A DNA stretch of 64,000 nucleotides from Mercurialis annua (lineage: Eukaryota; Streptophyta; Magnoliopsida; Malpighiales; Euphorbiaceae): the NCBI RefSeq assembly GCF_937616625.2, contig NC_065570.1:49653665-49717664 (forward strand), written 5' to 3'. Positions 45,660 through 56,672 of this stretch are shown here, piece after piece. Under the pieces are notes generated by a model. That model was not told the origin of the DNA, did not search any database, and worked only from the letters and a program-made list of their open reading frames with translations. The first letter of the stretch is position 1, and each line of letters begins with the position of its first letter. A program made the position numbers and the translations under genes.

Positions 45660-47329
45660 TATGTGAGTTTAACTTTATTTGATATTTTGTATCAAATTAA
45701 AGGGCTTTATACATAATCACCTCTTTTACTCAATTCATTTGTATATATACGCTGGGTTTAATTCTTTGACAATCGTACTCCTTTTGAGTAAAAACATATG
45801 CATTTATACGCTGTTTTTTCTAATCCTAGAGTCAAACTAATTTATATGTGCCCCATCACATTTTGTTTTTGTTTTTTTTTCCACTATATTAATTATTATA
45901 CCTTAAATACCTTTTATATATTATAATTTAATATTTGATATATTTTTATTTCATTTATGTTACTTGAACACTTTTAGAATTTTAACTCCAGATACTGTAT
46001 ATTTTTTATATATATTTTTATGTTTATAATTAAAATATTTAATTTTAATTTTAAAATAAAAATAAAAATTTAATAAATTTATTTTTATCATCAAAACATT
46101 TATTTATTTTTAAAAATTTATTTTTTAAAATATAAATACATATCCTATATATTAAAAAAAATTGTCATTTTAATTTTTTTTATTTAATATTATCTTATCA
46201 AATCACTATGTATATTAACACTTTTTATTTAAGTTTTATATTTTTTGATAGTACACTCTTTTATATTTTATTATGTTTAAATATCATCTATTTTCATAAA
46301 TATATTTTAAAATCAACAATTTTTAAGTTGTAATTTAAAAAAAAAAATATGTGAATATTAAATTTAATCTGATTTTGTTTTTAGATATTGGTTGGTTAAT
46401 TTTTTATTACTCGTTGGTTGCTTGTTTGTTTATTACTCGTTGATTGCTTTTTTATTGTTCGTTGGTTGATCGTTGGTTGCTCATTGGTTGATCATCGATT
46501 GCTCATTATTTGTTCTTCACATATAGAAATTTATCATATAAGTTTAGACATATATTTTATATATATTTTTTATTTTTTAAAATAAAATCTATTTTATTTA
46601 GATTATAGAAAAATAGAAAAAGTTGATCATAATAATTTTAGAGTTGTTTAGCTCTATATATTCAATCATGCTATGTTTCTAGGTATTGAAAAAGTTAAAA
46701 ATTTTACAATCTCATCTGCTATTTTAAGATTTTACTCTGCTTTCAACTTATATTTGCACCAGAAGTACCATCGTTTTTTTCATCATCATCATCTTCGCCG
46801 ATGTCGGCATCCTCGCCGTCTTTCATTTTCTAAGTTAAAGAGATAGAATTTGAAAAAGAAGAAATATTGATTTCAATTGATTTATGTAGAAATTAAATTA
46901 AAATTTATTTTTATAAAAAAAATAGTATTTTAATAATAATTTGATTTTTAATATAAAAAGAATAATTAATGGAGAGAAGAAGGATGATTATTTTAAAAGA
47001 AAGAAAATTATGTTAACAAATAAGTATAAAAAGTTATATTTAGAATTTTAAGTAAGTAGAAAAAATTTCACAACAACAATCAGGGAAGACACATGGTATG
47101 GTCCCACTGCATAAGGTAAAGGTGGCTGGTTACAATGCAAGAAGAAAGAAAAAGGCGTATTCATGCAAATTTAATTTTAGAAACACGCACGCTTGTAATT
47201 GAAAAAGTTAAGAGAGTGGGTTTGCAAATAATTTGAAAAATTATGTAGAGAGTGTAATTTCCTCCAAATTAAAAGGGAAAATTAAACCTTTGTTGCAAAG
47301 CTAATTCATTTTTGTCAAAAGAGAAAATT
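45660..47329. other. AT-rich intergenic DNA with a degenerate tandem repeat
   Basis: No gene was found. At 46385-46515 a degenerate GTTGGTTGCTCGTTGGTTGA-like unit is repeated about eight times. A short GC-richer patch at 46770-46840 (CATCATCATCATCTTCGCCG) has no convincing frame. Confidence 0.5.
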
Positions 47330-48560
47330 AGGAAAAATACTCTCTTTTTAAAAATAATAGGATTTCCTACCTCAAGAAGGAAAAGATAGAGAAAATACCT
47401 CACCCTTTTATTATAATTATTTTTTTACTCTAAGACATATTTATATTATAATTATACCTACTTTTTATTATTATTTTACTCTAATCATATTTATTTTACT
47501 CTAATCATATATTATCTGTCACTTTTTTTTCCCTTTCTCTTTCTTCTTCTTCTTCTTCTTCTTTATTCTTCTTTTCTTCTCCATTTTCATTCTTTTTTTC
47601 GTCATCGTTCCTTCATCAATCCGTTGTTGCTCCGCCATCGTTTCGTTGTCGCTCCGTCGTTCTTTCATATTTGATTTTAGCGATTTTTTTCTTAATTCGT
47701 GGTGATAAATACAATTCATTTTAACTTTCAGATCTAAATAAATTAATCTTGATTTTTTTCAATTTTAGATCTAAAAAGCTGCATGAAAAACGATTTTATG
47801 ATGAAAAAAACGATTTTCTGCAAACAAAACAGCATCTGATTATCATATGAGTATCACTGCATTATCATCACATTATCATAACACTGCAGAAAAAATTATT
47901 TTTTTTTATAAAAAAACAGCCTCCGATTATCATATGAGTATCACTGTATTATCATGTAGTTATCATAACATTGCAGGGGAAAAAATTCTGCATAAAATAA
48001 TGTTTGATTATAAAATCGTTATCATAATATTATCATATTTCGTTATCATAACATTATCATATGATACCGAGATGATGATATTTATGGTATCAAGATGATA
48101 ATGTTATGATAATATCTATGATTATGTTATGATAAAACAATATTTGATTATCATGTCAGTATCAGTATATTATCATGTTGTTATCATAACACTGCAGTAA
48201 GATAACTAGATGATAATGAAATATGATAATGTTATGATAATATCTATGATTATGTTATGATAAAACAGTATCTGATTATCATCTCAGTATCAGTATATTA
48301 TCATGTTGTTATCATAACACTGCAGTAAGATACCTAGATGATAATGAAATATGATAAGATTATGATAATTGGATGATAACGTGCGCAAAAAAATAATTAC
48401 AGAAGGATTTATGATAACCAGATGATAACGGAGTAAAATCATAAATATTTTTAAACCCAGAGTAAAAACATAAATCTGAAAAAAAACGTGAGGTATTTTC
48501 TGCAACTTTTCTGTGTTGAGGTAAAATGTGCAAATATTTTCATTTTTGGAGTAAATACCT
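47330..48560. mobile_element. Possible TIR element filled with minisatellite DNA
   Basis: The left part (about 47365-47410) reads CCTACCTCAAGAAGGAAAAG and GAGAAAATACCTCAC; the inverted right part (about 48485-48535) reads TTTTACCTCAACACAGAAAA and CAGAAAATACCTCAC. The TIR is imperfect and no target-site duplication was found. Inside are a (TTC)n run at 47540-47575 and the ATTATCATAAC minisatellite 47830-48440. The Lys-rich frame 47519-47719 (-) is a by-product of the TTC run. Confidence 0.38.
47830..48440. repeat. Minisatellite of TTATCATAAC-type motifs, 128-bp higher-order unit
   Basis: Dozens of TGATAA/TTATCA motifs occur in both orientations. At 48111 and 48239 the phrase AATATCTATGATTATGTTAT begins two nearly identical units 128 bp apart, each also containing ATTATCATGTTGTTATCATA and ACACTGCAGTAAGATA. 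Diverged earlier units lie at 47840 and 47925. Confidence 0.8.
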
Positions 48561-49189
48561 AAACTTCCCTTGTCAAAATGCCTTCACGCAAGTTCAAAAG
48601 TCTGCTAACCCATCTAAAAATTGCTTTCTTTTTTCTTTCCTTTTAATAGTTGCTATTGCATTGCACATTTATAACATGTTGATAACACCAACATGGTTTA
48701 TTATTTTAAATCATCTCAAGAAGAACAAATGCAGACCATAATCTTCAGCATTAGGCGTATATGCATCAAAAACTTTAATTGAGGTGTCAGTTACCAAACG
48801 TCGATTTGGTGATGCTAAAATATATAAAATCCGACAAGGAATTGAGTTTTCTTGTCAAAGAATATGGTCGAAATCGTCGTGATTCGAATATTGGAGCGAT
48901 GTTAATTCCGCCAAAATCGCTCAAAACAGTTTCGCCACCTCCAAACAATCCTTCAATTGTTTCTATCTCTACGATTAAATTAAAGCTAAATTATGTCTTA
49001 AGATCTTATCCTTACCGAGGGTCACAAAGTTATTCACTGTGGATTGGGTATTCAATCGTCAAAAGTTCATCATTAATTAGCCGTTTCGATTCATGCCAGC
49101 TTGTACAAAATCGATAATTAACTAGTTCACTACATGTAATTAACTGATTAATTAAACTATAATATAAAATCCTAAGAGGCTGCCACAAC
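48561..49189. other. Intergenic DNA, nothing firm
   Basis: A 112-codon open frame (48779-49117, +) with SDKELSFLVKEYGRNRRDSN exists, but it has no recognised domain, no matching neighbour and no support for splicing, so it is not called as a gene. Confidence 0.3.
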
Positions 49190-51140
49190 ACAAGTTGTAG
49201 GGACTTCTTGTGGCTAAGGGAGAGAAATTTTTTATTCTGTTCTTATTAGGTCATGTTTGGTTCATATCAAATGATCATTATCGGTGCGCACGCAGTCTCA
49301 ATACCAAATGGTCATATACCGATGCGCACGCAACCTCGATGATGCCGGCCCATTGAGTAGTCCGTTCCAAATAAGATCCATAATGTCAAAAAACAGTTCA
49401 AAAGTTGCGTATACAATATATATACAAAATATACAATTTGTTTAACAAAGCGGTAAATAGCAACATAAACTCACTGCTTGCGGAAATTTCGGAAAAGCAT
49501 GGCAAGCAGCTAGACCAGATTCGACTCAGAAGCACATGTTGTTGACGGGTCTAAAAAATGAAATATAAGTTAAATTCAATATCAACCTTAACTTTAAAGA
49601 GTACTAGACACCACTAATAACTAGCACAACACAAAATCAACGCTAAATCATAAGTTAAAGATAGAGTAAACACATAAATTCAAACCATAGCCATGTCATA
49701 CAGCAAGTTAAGTTCTATTGAGTTTCATTTAAAAACATAATTCGGATACCTTTTCAAACAACTTGATAAAACAAGTTAAAAATCCAAAATGGTACTTAGT
49801 CGAGTCAATTAAGACTTCAAAGCTTAACTCACATGTCGAGCGACCCAAGTCTAAGCCGACCCAGCATAACTAAGTTGTAAACCAAAGTTTAAAATCCGAA
49901 AATTATTTAATAAATCAAAACCAAGTTTGAAAAGCACATTAACTCAATATCACTTAACTAACCAACATTTAATCAACACATATACAAGGTGTTCAATAAA
50001 ATCCACAATGATCCAATCATGCTTGAAAAAACAACACAAGCCACAAAAATGCCTTAGCAAACAAATTAACAATAAGCGTATCCATCATACCCAAGCAATG
50101 CCAATAATCAAACTAATCATCAATTTAATACTTAAAAATAGAGCATGACATATCACAATATTTTTTAGCTTAGTTTGGGAATAATCCAACAATAATTAAA
50201 CACCGCAATCCAAGTATAACATTACCATATAGAGCATTATACAAACAGCCATAAACATTTAGATTAAGTCAAAACAGTTTGTAGGCATCCATCAACATAC
50301 GAACTCAATAAACAATCGCTAATCTTGGATTCAAACAACAATTTATAACCCAACATTTATGAATCGCAAAGACATGAAAAACATCCCTAGAACATGCTTG
50401 GTCAATACTAAACAATCAACAACTCACAATATCCAAACAAATCCATAATTCCAAATCACACATGAACTAGCAATTGGATAACTCAATTCGAACTCAAAAA
50501 CCAACCAAAAACATATGAATCGAACGATACAAGGTATAATAAAATAACACATCAATAGTCATATCTCATAACCTTCCTAACATGAATTAACATAATTGAA
50601 ATCCAAACAATAATATCATAGCAATATGATTATGGGCAACCCTAACATTTTAATTACATTAAAACCTAAACAACGCATAAAAAATTCAAAATCAAAAGAA
50701 TATATTAAATCCCAGTAATAACACAACAAATATCGATAACTGAATATGACATACCAATCATAAAACATAATCAGAATAGCCCATATATACATACCACAAC
50801 AACCAACATCTAAAAATGAAATCCAAAAGATTCGTATCAATAGAGAAAAGAAAGTATTAATTACCTTAGCAACCCAAAGGGCATAGCAATCTCAGAAATA
50901 ATATGGATCTATTGCTACAACAATAAAATCAAAGGACAAAATGAATACCCAAATGAATCAATCGCATAAACAAGGATTTGAAATGGTAAAAGGTGGATTA
51001 GAACACTTATCAAGTGATTGAGGCAGCAAATATTGGTTGATAATTGATTAGAAATGCTTTGGAATGAGTTTAGGGTTTGTGAGAACGAGTGGGGGATAAT
51101 TAGGTCGCAAAACGAGTTATTTAAAGGAAAAAACAAAGTG
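49190..51140. repeat. Gypsy LTR-like non-coding region
   Basis: It contains phrases frequent in plant Ty3/gypsy LTRs (GATGCGCACGCAACCTCGAT, GATGCCGGCCCA, CTTGCGGAAATTTCGG near 49480) followed by A/C-rich DNA with no coding frame. ORFs in it (49927-50148, 50616-50840, 50915-51136) have low-complexity composition. The ends could not be located. The assignment rests on motif style only. Confidence 0.33.
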
Positions 51141-51144
51141 AACC

Positions 51145-51250
51145 AGCTCTATGGCCGGTTCTACTGGCAGAAACAGTTATTGAACCGTTCTAGGAAAAAG
51201 TGAATGGGCCCTATGGCCGGTTCTACTGGCTTAACTGGTTGGTGAACCAA
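51145..51250. repeat. Tandem repeat at the end of the PMD ORF
   Basis: Two copies of CTATGGCCGGTTCTACTGGC lie 63 bp apart (51150 and 51213), each followed by a GTTGAACC/GGTGAACC-like phrase. The duplicated part supplies the last codons of the ORF, which suggests the 3' end was rearranged. Confidence 0.7.
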
Positions 51251-51982
51251 TTTGCTCATTTCCCGGTAAAATGGAGCAAATCGGACCAGATTGCATCGGC
51301 GTCCTTCGATGAGTACTGCAGCTAGGAGGAAGCAGTCTTGAGTTACCCGGAAAGATGAAGTGCGTAGTATATATTTGGCGATGAAGAATACCAGGAAGGC
51401 GACATGTTCTTTGTGGTCTGGCTTGTATGGCACCTCGCCCATGAACAACTTCACAAAAGGGCCATAGCTTAATTGTGCCTTGGTTAGGATAAACTCTGGA
51501 ATATCAGCATATATGTTCGGGTTGATCCGGTCGCCGTTGATTGGAATATTTAACATGAGCGCTAGGTCGAGCAAAGTGATAGTCATTGGCCCAGATTTGA
51601 AGCATATGCAATTGATGGCGCTTGACCAGTACATCGAAGCCCCCATGTCGTAGATGCCGCCGTCAATCCATAGTTGGCAAAAATGGGGAGTAAGTCTGAT
51701 CACCCACTTTGAGAACCCAGTATGTTCGGTCGGCCAGTTTTTGAAAGTAGTGTCGGCCCAGACGGATGACTGGTGGGGTAAGGTAAACCTGGGTGGAGCA
51801 GCTTCGTGATAGGGGGAGGCTAAGTTACATAGATGGCTGAGCAATGTAATGATGGGGCCGACATAGATTTGGTTATCGCCAGCATCAACAATTACCTGAA
51901 ACTCTGTATTCGGAGCGTTGGATCGAACATCGTCGATCTTGGCAGTCACTTGATCAATGAGGTTGTTGTTTGGAGTAGCCAT
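51161..51982 (-). CDS. Plant mobile domain (PMD) protein, truncated, antisense in an LTR element
   Basis: 273 residues from MATPNNNLIDQ. The frame stays open upstream to 52294, but that part reads like a translated Ser/Phe-rich leader, so the ATG at 51980-51982 is preferred. The core shows the aminotransferase-like plant mobile domain pattern: KWVIRLTPHFCQLWIDGGIY, then SAINCICFKSGPMTITLLDL and ALMLNIPINGDRINP (the 'F.f..GemtiTL.D...lL.lpi.G' block), followed by helices around PFVKLFMGEVPY. The C-terminus (PVKPVEPAIGPIHFF) is read from a tandem repeat and ends early, so the usual C-terminal part seems missing. PMD proteins occur as host genes and as cargo of Mutator-like and Ty3/gypsy elements. 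The next feature up, 52304-52316, is a polypurine tract plus LTR start. Confidence 0.65.
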   Translation of the reverse strand: MATPNNNLIDQVTAKIDDVRSNAPNTEFQVIVDAGDNQIYVGPIITLLSHLCNLASPYHEAAPPRFTLPHQSSVWADTTFKNWPTEHTGFSKWVIRLTPHFCQLWIDGGIYDMGASMYWSSAINCICFKSGPMTITLLDLALMLNIPINGDRINPNIYADIPEFILTKAQLSYGPFVKLFMGEVPYKPDHKEHVAFLVFFIAKYILRTSSFRVTQDCFLLAAVLIEGRRCNLVRFAPFYREMSKLVHQPVKPVEPAIGPIHFFLERFNNCFCQ

Positions 51983-52303
51983 GGTACGTGAAAAGGAATC
52001 GCTCTGATTAGGAGAGTAAAAGGGGCGATTAGGAGAGAATAAAAGGCGAGTGCTTACCAGGTATAGGGATTGCTGAGAGCTTGAGATTGCAGAGAGGAAA
52101 CAGAAAGTCTTGGAGATTGTTGAAGAAGTAGTGAATGAGAAAAGTGACTCTGTATTTTTCTTAAAAGTAAAATTCAGGGAAGCCGAAGGGTTCATGGAGT
52201 TAGTGCGTGACATCGTGGGGGACAGCTGGAGGTGACGTGGCATCAAGGGGGTACCGAACCGTTTATAGATACGCACTCCTTTAAATCTTGTCAAGTCAGA
52301 ATT

Positions 52304-52315
52304 TGGGGGAGGAAG
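52304..52315 (+). other. Putative polypurine tract
   Basis: TGGGGGAGGAAG stands directly before TGTTGGATC, the probable start of an LTR, as expected for a plus-strand 3' LTR boundary. Confidence 0.55.
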
Positions 52316-53065
52316 TGTTGGATCTGTGCCGCTTTTTTATAAGGCACAAGCCCAAAATGTTTATTTCAGGCTTGTTGGTGGCGTTGTTTACACCGGCCCA
52401 AGAAAATTATGGGTCAGAGTATCACATGGGCTTATCAAGAGAATTGAGCCCAACTAAAAGCCTTTTAGATTAGTTTTTATTCTTAATAGGAATTTGCAGC
52501 TTATTAGGAGTATTTCTCTTTAGAAATATTAGTTAGAGTTAGATTAGAAGACTTGATTTTGTAGAGCTATATATAGCTCAGAGCTTTATTATTTTTGGGA
52601 TCAACAAATCAATCAATTAAAAACCAAGCACAATGCTTTTTACCCAGCAATCCCCAGATTGTTTTAGTTTAGGAGTAGTTTCGATACTAATCTCGTCTGA
52701 GTTGCTTAACTCCCAGATTAGTATTATTTAGATTACGTGGTTGGGTATTTTAACCAAGGAAGCCCTGTGAATATTTTCACGAGTTTGTTAAAGCATCAAA
52801 CCTCAAACCGATCTTGACTATAAACTCAAAGATTCGAATTCGGATTATTTCCAGGCGAACACAATGATAGAGTGGTTTTAAGATTATTTTTATTTTAAAT
52901 AATATATGTATTAGATAACCCATTTAGTGGTTATATAAACTCTAATTGATAACTGTCTTTGCAGTTTTCATTTTTATAGAATAGTTCACGCAAATCTGTT
53001 GAGGAGTTATTCATCTATATATTTTTTGTTAATTTTAATAGAAAATTTAGCCTATGGAAAAAAAT
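52316..53065 (+). repeat. LTR-like sequence with TATA box
   Basis: It starts TGTTGGATCTGTGCCGC. Around 52563-52585 it carries GAGCTATATATAGCTCAGAG, a likely TATA box, followed by CTTTATTATTTTTGGGATCA, which fits the U3-R transition. A probable LTR end is AGGCGAACA(CA) near 52861. The last part is the first unit of the tandem duplication. Confidence 0.5.
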
Positions 53066-53718
53066 ATGGGTCAGAGTGTCATGGGCTTATCAAGGGAATT
53101 GAGCCAGCTAAAAGTCTTTTAGATTAGTTTTTATTCTTAATAGGAATTTGCAGCTCATTAAGAGTATTTCTCTTTAGGAATATTAGTTAGAGTTAGATTA
53201 GATGACTTGAGTTTGTAGAGCTATATATAGCTCAGAGTTTTATTGTTTTTGAGATCAACAAATCAATCAATCAAAAATCAAGTCCAGTGCTTTTTATCCA
53301 GCAATCCCCGGATTGTTTTAGTTTAGGAGTAGTTTCTATATTAATCTCGTTTGAGTTGCTTCAGATTAGTATTTTTTAGATTACGTGGTTGGGTTTTTTA
53401 AACAACAAAATCTTATGAATATCTTCACGAGTTCGTTAAAGCATCAAACCTCAAACCGATCCCGATTATAAATTCAAAAATTCGAATTCGGATTATTTCC
53501 AGGCGAACATAATGATAGAGTGGTTTTAAGATTATACTTTTAATATTTAAATGATATATGTATTGGATAACCTATTTGGTGGTTAGATGAACTCTAATTG
53601 ATAACTGTCTTTGCAGTTCTCATTTTTATAAAATAGTTCACTCAAATCTGTTGAGGAGTTTTCTCTATATATTTTTTGTTAATTTTGATAGAAAATTTAG
53701 CCTATGGAAAAAAAATAT
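52410..53718 (+). repeat. 656-bp tandem duplication of LTR-like DNA
   Basis: Unit one starts with TATGGGTCAGAGTATCACAT at 52410, unit two with TATGGGTCAGAGTGTCATGG near 53067. Both run through the same TATA region, the GGCGAACA phrase and end GAAAATTTAGCCTATGGAAA. They are about 90% or more identical by eye with several small indels, so the duplication is not very recent. Confidence 0.85.
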
Positions 53719-55120
53719 TTCCTTAAGAACTAACTTCTCGTTTTTCAGAAATAACTAACTCTCAAGAATTCAAAATAATATTTATTAAATTTATTTGTTG
53801 ACCAATTTTTTATTATTAAAATACTCAAAACACCTGAAATTCTGTAAAATGTTGTGCTTCTTGACACAAGCCTAACTGAACAAGTATATATGTTCATCAA
53901 ACATGCCACTAAAATTGTTCCATAATTACTACTGCAAGCTGTTTAGTAGGTGGTGCTATTGGTTTCTATTTATTTACAATATAATAGTATATCTGTAGGT
54001 GATTTTCCTCTTTGCACAAGCATATCCTACGTAGTCATTTAATTTTCTTAACCACTTGTTTATTTTTTATTATAATTGAGGAGGAAGAAATCAAATTTGA
54101 AATTTCAAATCTAATTTATATAATTTTATTACTGTATACTATGCTTACTTTAATTATTTTAATCACTTATTAGTAGTAAATTATATTTGCAATTAAGGCT
54201 GCATGTTATTGATAGATTATTTAAAATAAATAATAATGAATCTATCTTTTCTATCTACCACCTTATCTCTCTCTTAAATGTGGATTACGCATATTGGGTA
54301 AGCTACTAACTGTAAACTATAATGACCTTTGCATGCTTATTCATACAAATCAACTCAAAGTATATTGACTCAAACGTGCAATTAAAAAAATTATGTATTT
54401 AAATTTCAGACGTAGACTTTCGCAAAGAGTCAGTGTGCACTCAAGTATAGTTTTTTTTTTCAATTTTTAATTTGGTTTGTAAATAATTTGAACCTTTAAA
54501 AATATTGGAGTTTATTATCTTTAATTGGCAGCAGAATCAAAAAAATAAAGAAAAAAAATATAACACTATAACTAAAATAATCTATAATTTGTAATTAGAA
54601 AAACAATCGTTCATCCTATCATGTTTTTTTGTTATTTTCTGATTGAAATAACGATTCATCAGTGATAAATCTGATGTAAATTTTGCAAAGTTTAAATATC
54701 TATAAAAAAATTAGAATAAATTATTTACAGGCTCTCCACGAATGTTAGAATTCACATTTACATCCTTTTTATTTGAAAATAAAATGATATAGCTTTTCAT
54801 TTTGTTTTTATTAACTTATTAACCCTTAAACTTATTTTTGAGACAAATGTAAATAAAAATTATGTTTTTATAGGATTCAAGAGTCTGAAAAACTCAATTT
54901 ATATTGAAACTTAATTTATTTATTTAACAAATGAAGGAATTTGGAGAGAGAATTAATTAGAAATGTTTAGGTGTATCTTTCACATGCCTAAGGTGTGACC
55001 AAAGTTGAATTTGTAATAAAGACTAATACCAAAACTTACACACAAAACAGTTGGTGGGCGTTGAGCTGATGGAAAAAACACTTCTCCTTAAGCATATTCA
55101 CATGTCCAACTCATCACACT
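53719..55120. other. AT-rich upstream region of the KCS gene
   Basis: No gene or repeat structure was identified. It would include the distal promoter of the KCS gene. Confidence 0.4.
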
Positions 55121-55123
55121 TCT

Positions 55124-55286
55124 CCTTATAAGTCCCTCAATTTTTCATTTCCATCTAACAAAATTTTACTCCTACACATAATAAACTCTCTCTCCCTCTC
55201 TCTATTTCTTGATTTCTTCTCTATATTTTCTTGATTTTCTTCATCTCTTCTCTCTCTAATTTCTTGGTTTTCTTGATTTTCTTGAA
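55124..55286 (+). promoter_or_regulatory. Putative core promoter and 5' leader of the KCS gene
   Basis: A TATA-like TCCTTATAAGTCC at 55122-55134 is followed, 55-150 nt later, by a long CT-rich leader (CTCTCTCCCTCTCTCTATTT at about 55188). The start context is TTGAAATGGA, with A at -3 and G at +4, favourable for plant initiation. The TATA assignment is by position only. Confidence 0.45.
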
Positions 55287-56672
55287 ATGGATTTGCTCAT
55301 GTTAGTGTATGCATTCTTGATCTTGTATCCACTTCTCTTGCTTTTTAGGTGGGTTGATGGCAAATTAGATCGAGAATGTTATATACTGGATTACGAGTGC
55401 TATAAACCTACGGATGATCGAATGCTTAACACGGAATTCTCCGGGGATATTATATTGAGAAACAAGAATCTCGGTCTCAACGAGTATAAGTTTCTCCTGA
55501 AAGCTATCGTAAGCTCCGGCATTGGAGAGCAAACGTACGCTCCAAGAATGGTTTTCGACGGACGAGAAGAAAACCCTAGATACGAAGACGCGATCTTGGA
55601 AATGGATGAGTTTTTTCATGATTGCATCGACAAATTATTGACAAGGTCAGGCGTTTCTCCTCAAGAGATCGATGTTCTCGTCGTAAATATATCCATGCTA
55701 TCCGTAATGCCGTCTCTATGTTCAAGAATCATAAATCACTACAAGATGAGAGAAGATATTAAATCTTATAATCTCACGGGAATGGGCTGTAGTGCTAGTC
55801 TTATTTCTGTCAACATTGCACAAAACATTTTTAAGTCTCGAAAAAATGTTTATGCACTTGTGATTACATCCGAATCTTTAACTCCGAATTGGTACTCGGG
55901 CAACAACAGATCGATGATTCTCGCAAATTGTTTGTTCCGATCCGGTGGGTGTGCGATGCTTTTAACTAACAAAAGAGCATTAAAACATAAAGCCATGTTC
56001 AAACTCAAGTGTCTAGTAAGAACCCATCATGGAGCTAGAGATGAATCTTATAATTGCTGCATCCAAACAGAAGACGAGCAAGGCCACTCCGGGTTCCACC
56101 TCGATAAGACGCTACCCAAGGCGGCAACGAGGGCGTTTATCGACAATCTACGAGAGATTTCGCCGAAAATACTACCAATAAGAGAGCTCCTCAGATTTGG
56201 GATCATGGCTTTGATAAGAAAATGGCGTAACCGTAACAATAAAGGCGCCGGAGGACCGAGACCGGTGATTAATTTCAAGACGGGAGTGGATCATTTTTGC
56301 ATCCACACAGGTGGGAAAGCTGTAATAGATGGAATAGGAGTGAACCTTGATTTGTCTGAGTATGATTTGGAACCGGCAAGAATGACATTACATAGATTTG
56401 GAAACACTTCAGCTGGGAGTTTGTGGTATGTGTTGGCTTACATGGAAGCTAAGAAGAGGTTGAAGAAAGGAGATAGGGTTTTGATGATAAGTTTTGGTGC
56501 AGGTTTTAAATGCAACAGCTGTTTGTGGGAAGTGGTTAGAGATTTAAAAAATGGTAATGTGTGGAAGGATTGTATTGATAGCTACCCACCAAAAACTTTG
56601 GCTAACCCTTTCATGGAGAAGTATGGTTGGATCAATAATGAAGATGAAAGTACCTTTGTTTTTCCTTCATAA
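55287..56672 (+). CDS. KCS: 3-ketoacyl-CoA synthase (very-long-chain fatty acid elongase, FAE1/CUT1 family)
   Basis: Single exon, 461 residues. It catalyses the condensing step of fatty acid elongation at the endoplasmic reticulum: acyl-CoA plus malonyl-CoA to 3-ketoacyl-CoA, for waxes, cutin-related lipids, sphingolipids or storage lipids. One hydrophobic segment (residues about 2-20) anchors it; many family members have two. The FAE1/CUT1 domain runs from about residue 22 to 310, and the thiolase-like C-terminal domain to 445. The catalytic triad is visible: Cys168 in GMGCSA, His340 in HFCIHTGG, Asn373 in RFGNTSAGS; conserved His336 and His369 are present too. The length is at the short end (typical about 450-530). 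No frame damage. It resembles the short-N-terminus subgroup; the exact paralogue cannot be named. The flanks are TE-rich and it has no close neighbour gene. Confidence 0.95.
   Translation: MDLLMLVYAFLILYPLLLLFRWVDGKLDRECYILDYECYKPTDDRMLNTEFSGDIILRNKNLGLNEYKFLLKAIVSSGIGEQTYAPRMVFDGREENPRYEDAILEMDEFFHDCIDKLLTRSGVSPQEIDVLVVNISMLSVMPSLCSRIINHYKMREDIKSYNLTGMGCSASLISVNIAQNIFKSRKNVYALVITSESLTPNWYSGNNRSMILANCLFRSGGCAMLLTNKRALKHKAMFKLKCLVRTHHGARDESYNCCIQTEDEQGHSGFHLDKTLPKAATRAFIDNLREISPKILPIRELLRFGIMALIRKWRNRNNKGAGGPRPVINFKTGVDHFCIHTGGKAVIDGIGVNLDLSEYDLEPARMTLHRFGNTSAGSLWYVLAYMEAKKRLKKGDRVLMISFGAGFKCNSCLWEVVRDLKNGNVWKDCIDSYPPKTLANPFMEKYGWINNEDESTFVFPS

Noticed and set aside
47519..47719. Lys-rich minus-strand ORF
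   Set aside because: It arises from the (TTC)n tract; composition only.
47830..48440. CRISPR-like regular repeats
   Set aside because: Repeats are overlapping short motifs without unique spacers of even length, in a plant nuclear context.
48779..49117. 112-codon ORF on the plus strand
   Set aside because: No recognised motif, no neighbour support and no splice evidence; kept only as a remark in the intergenic entry.
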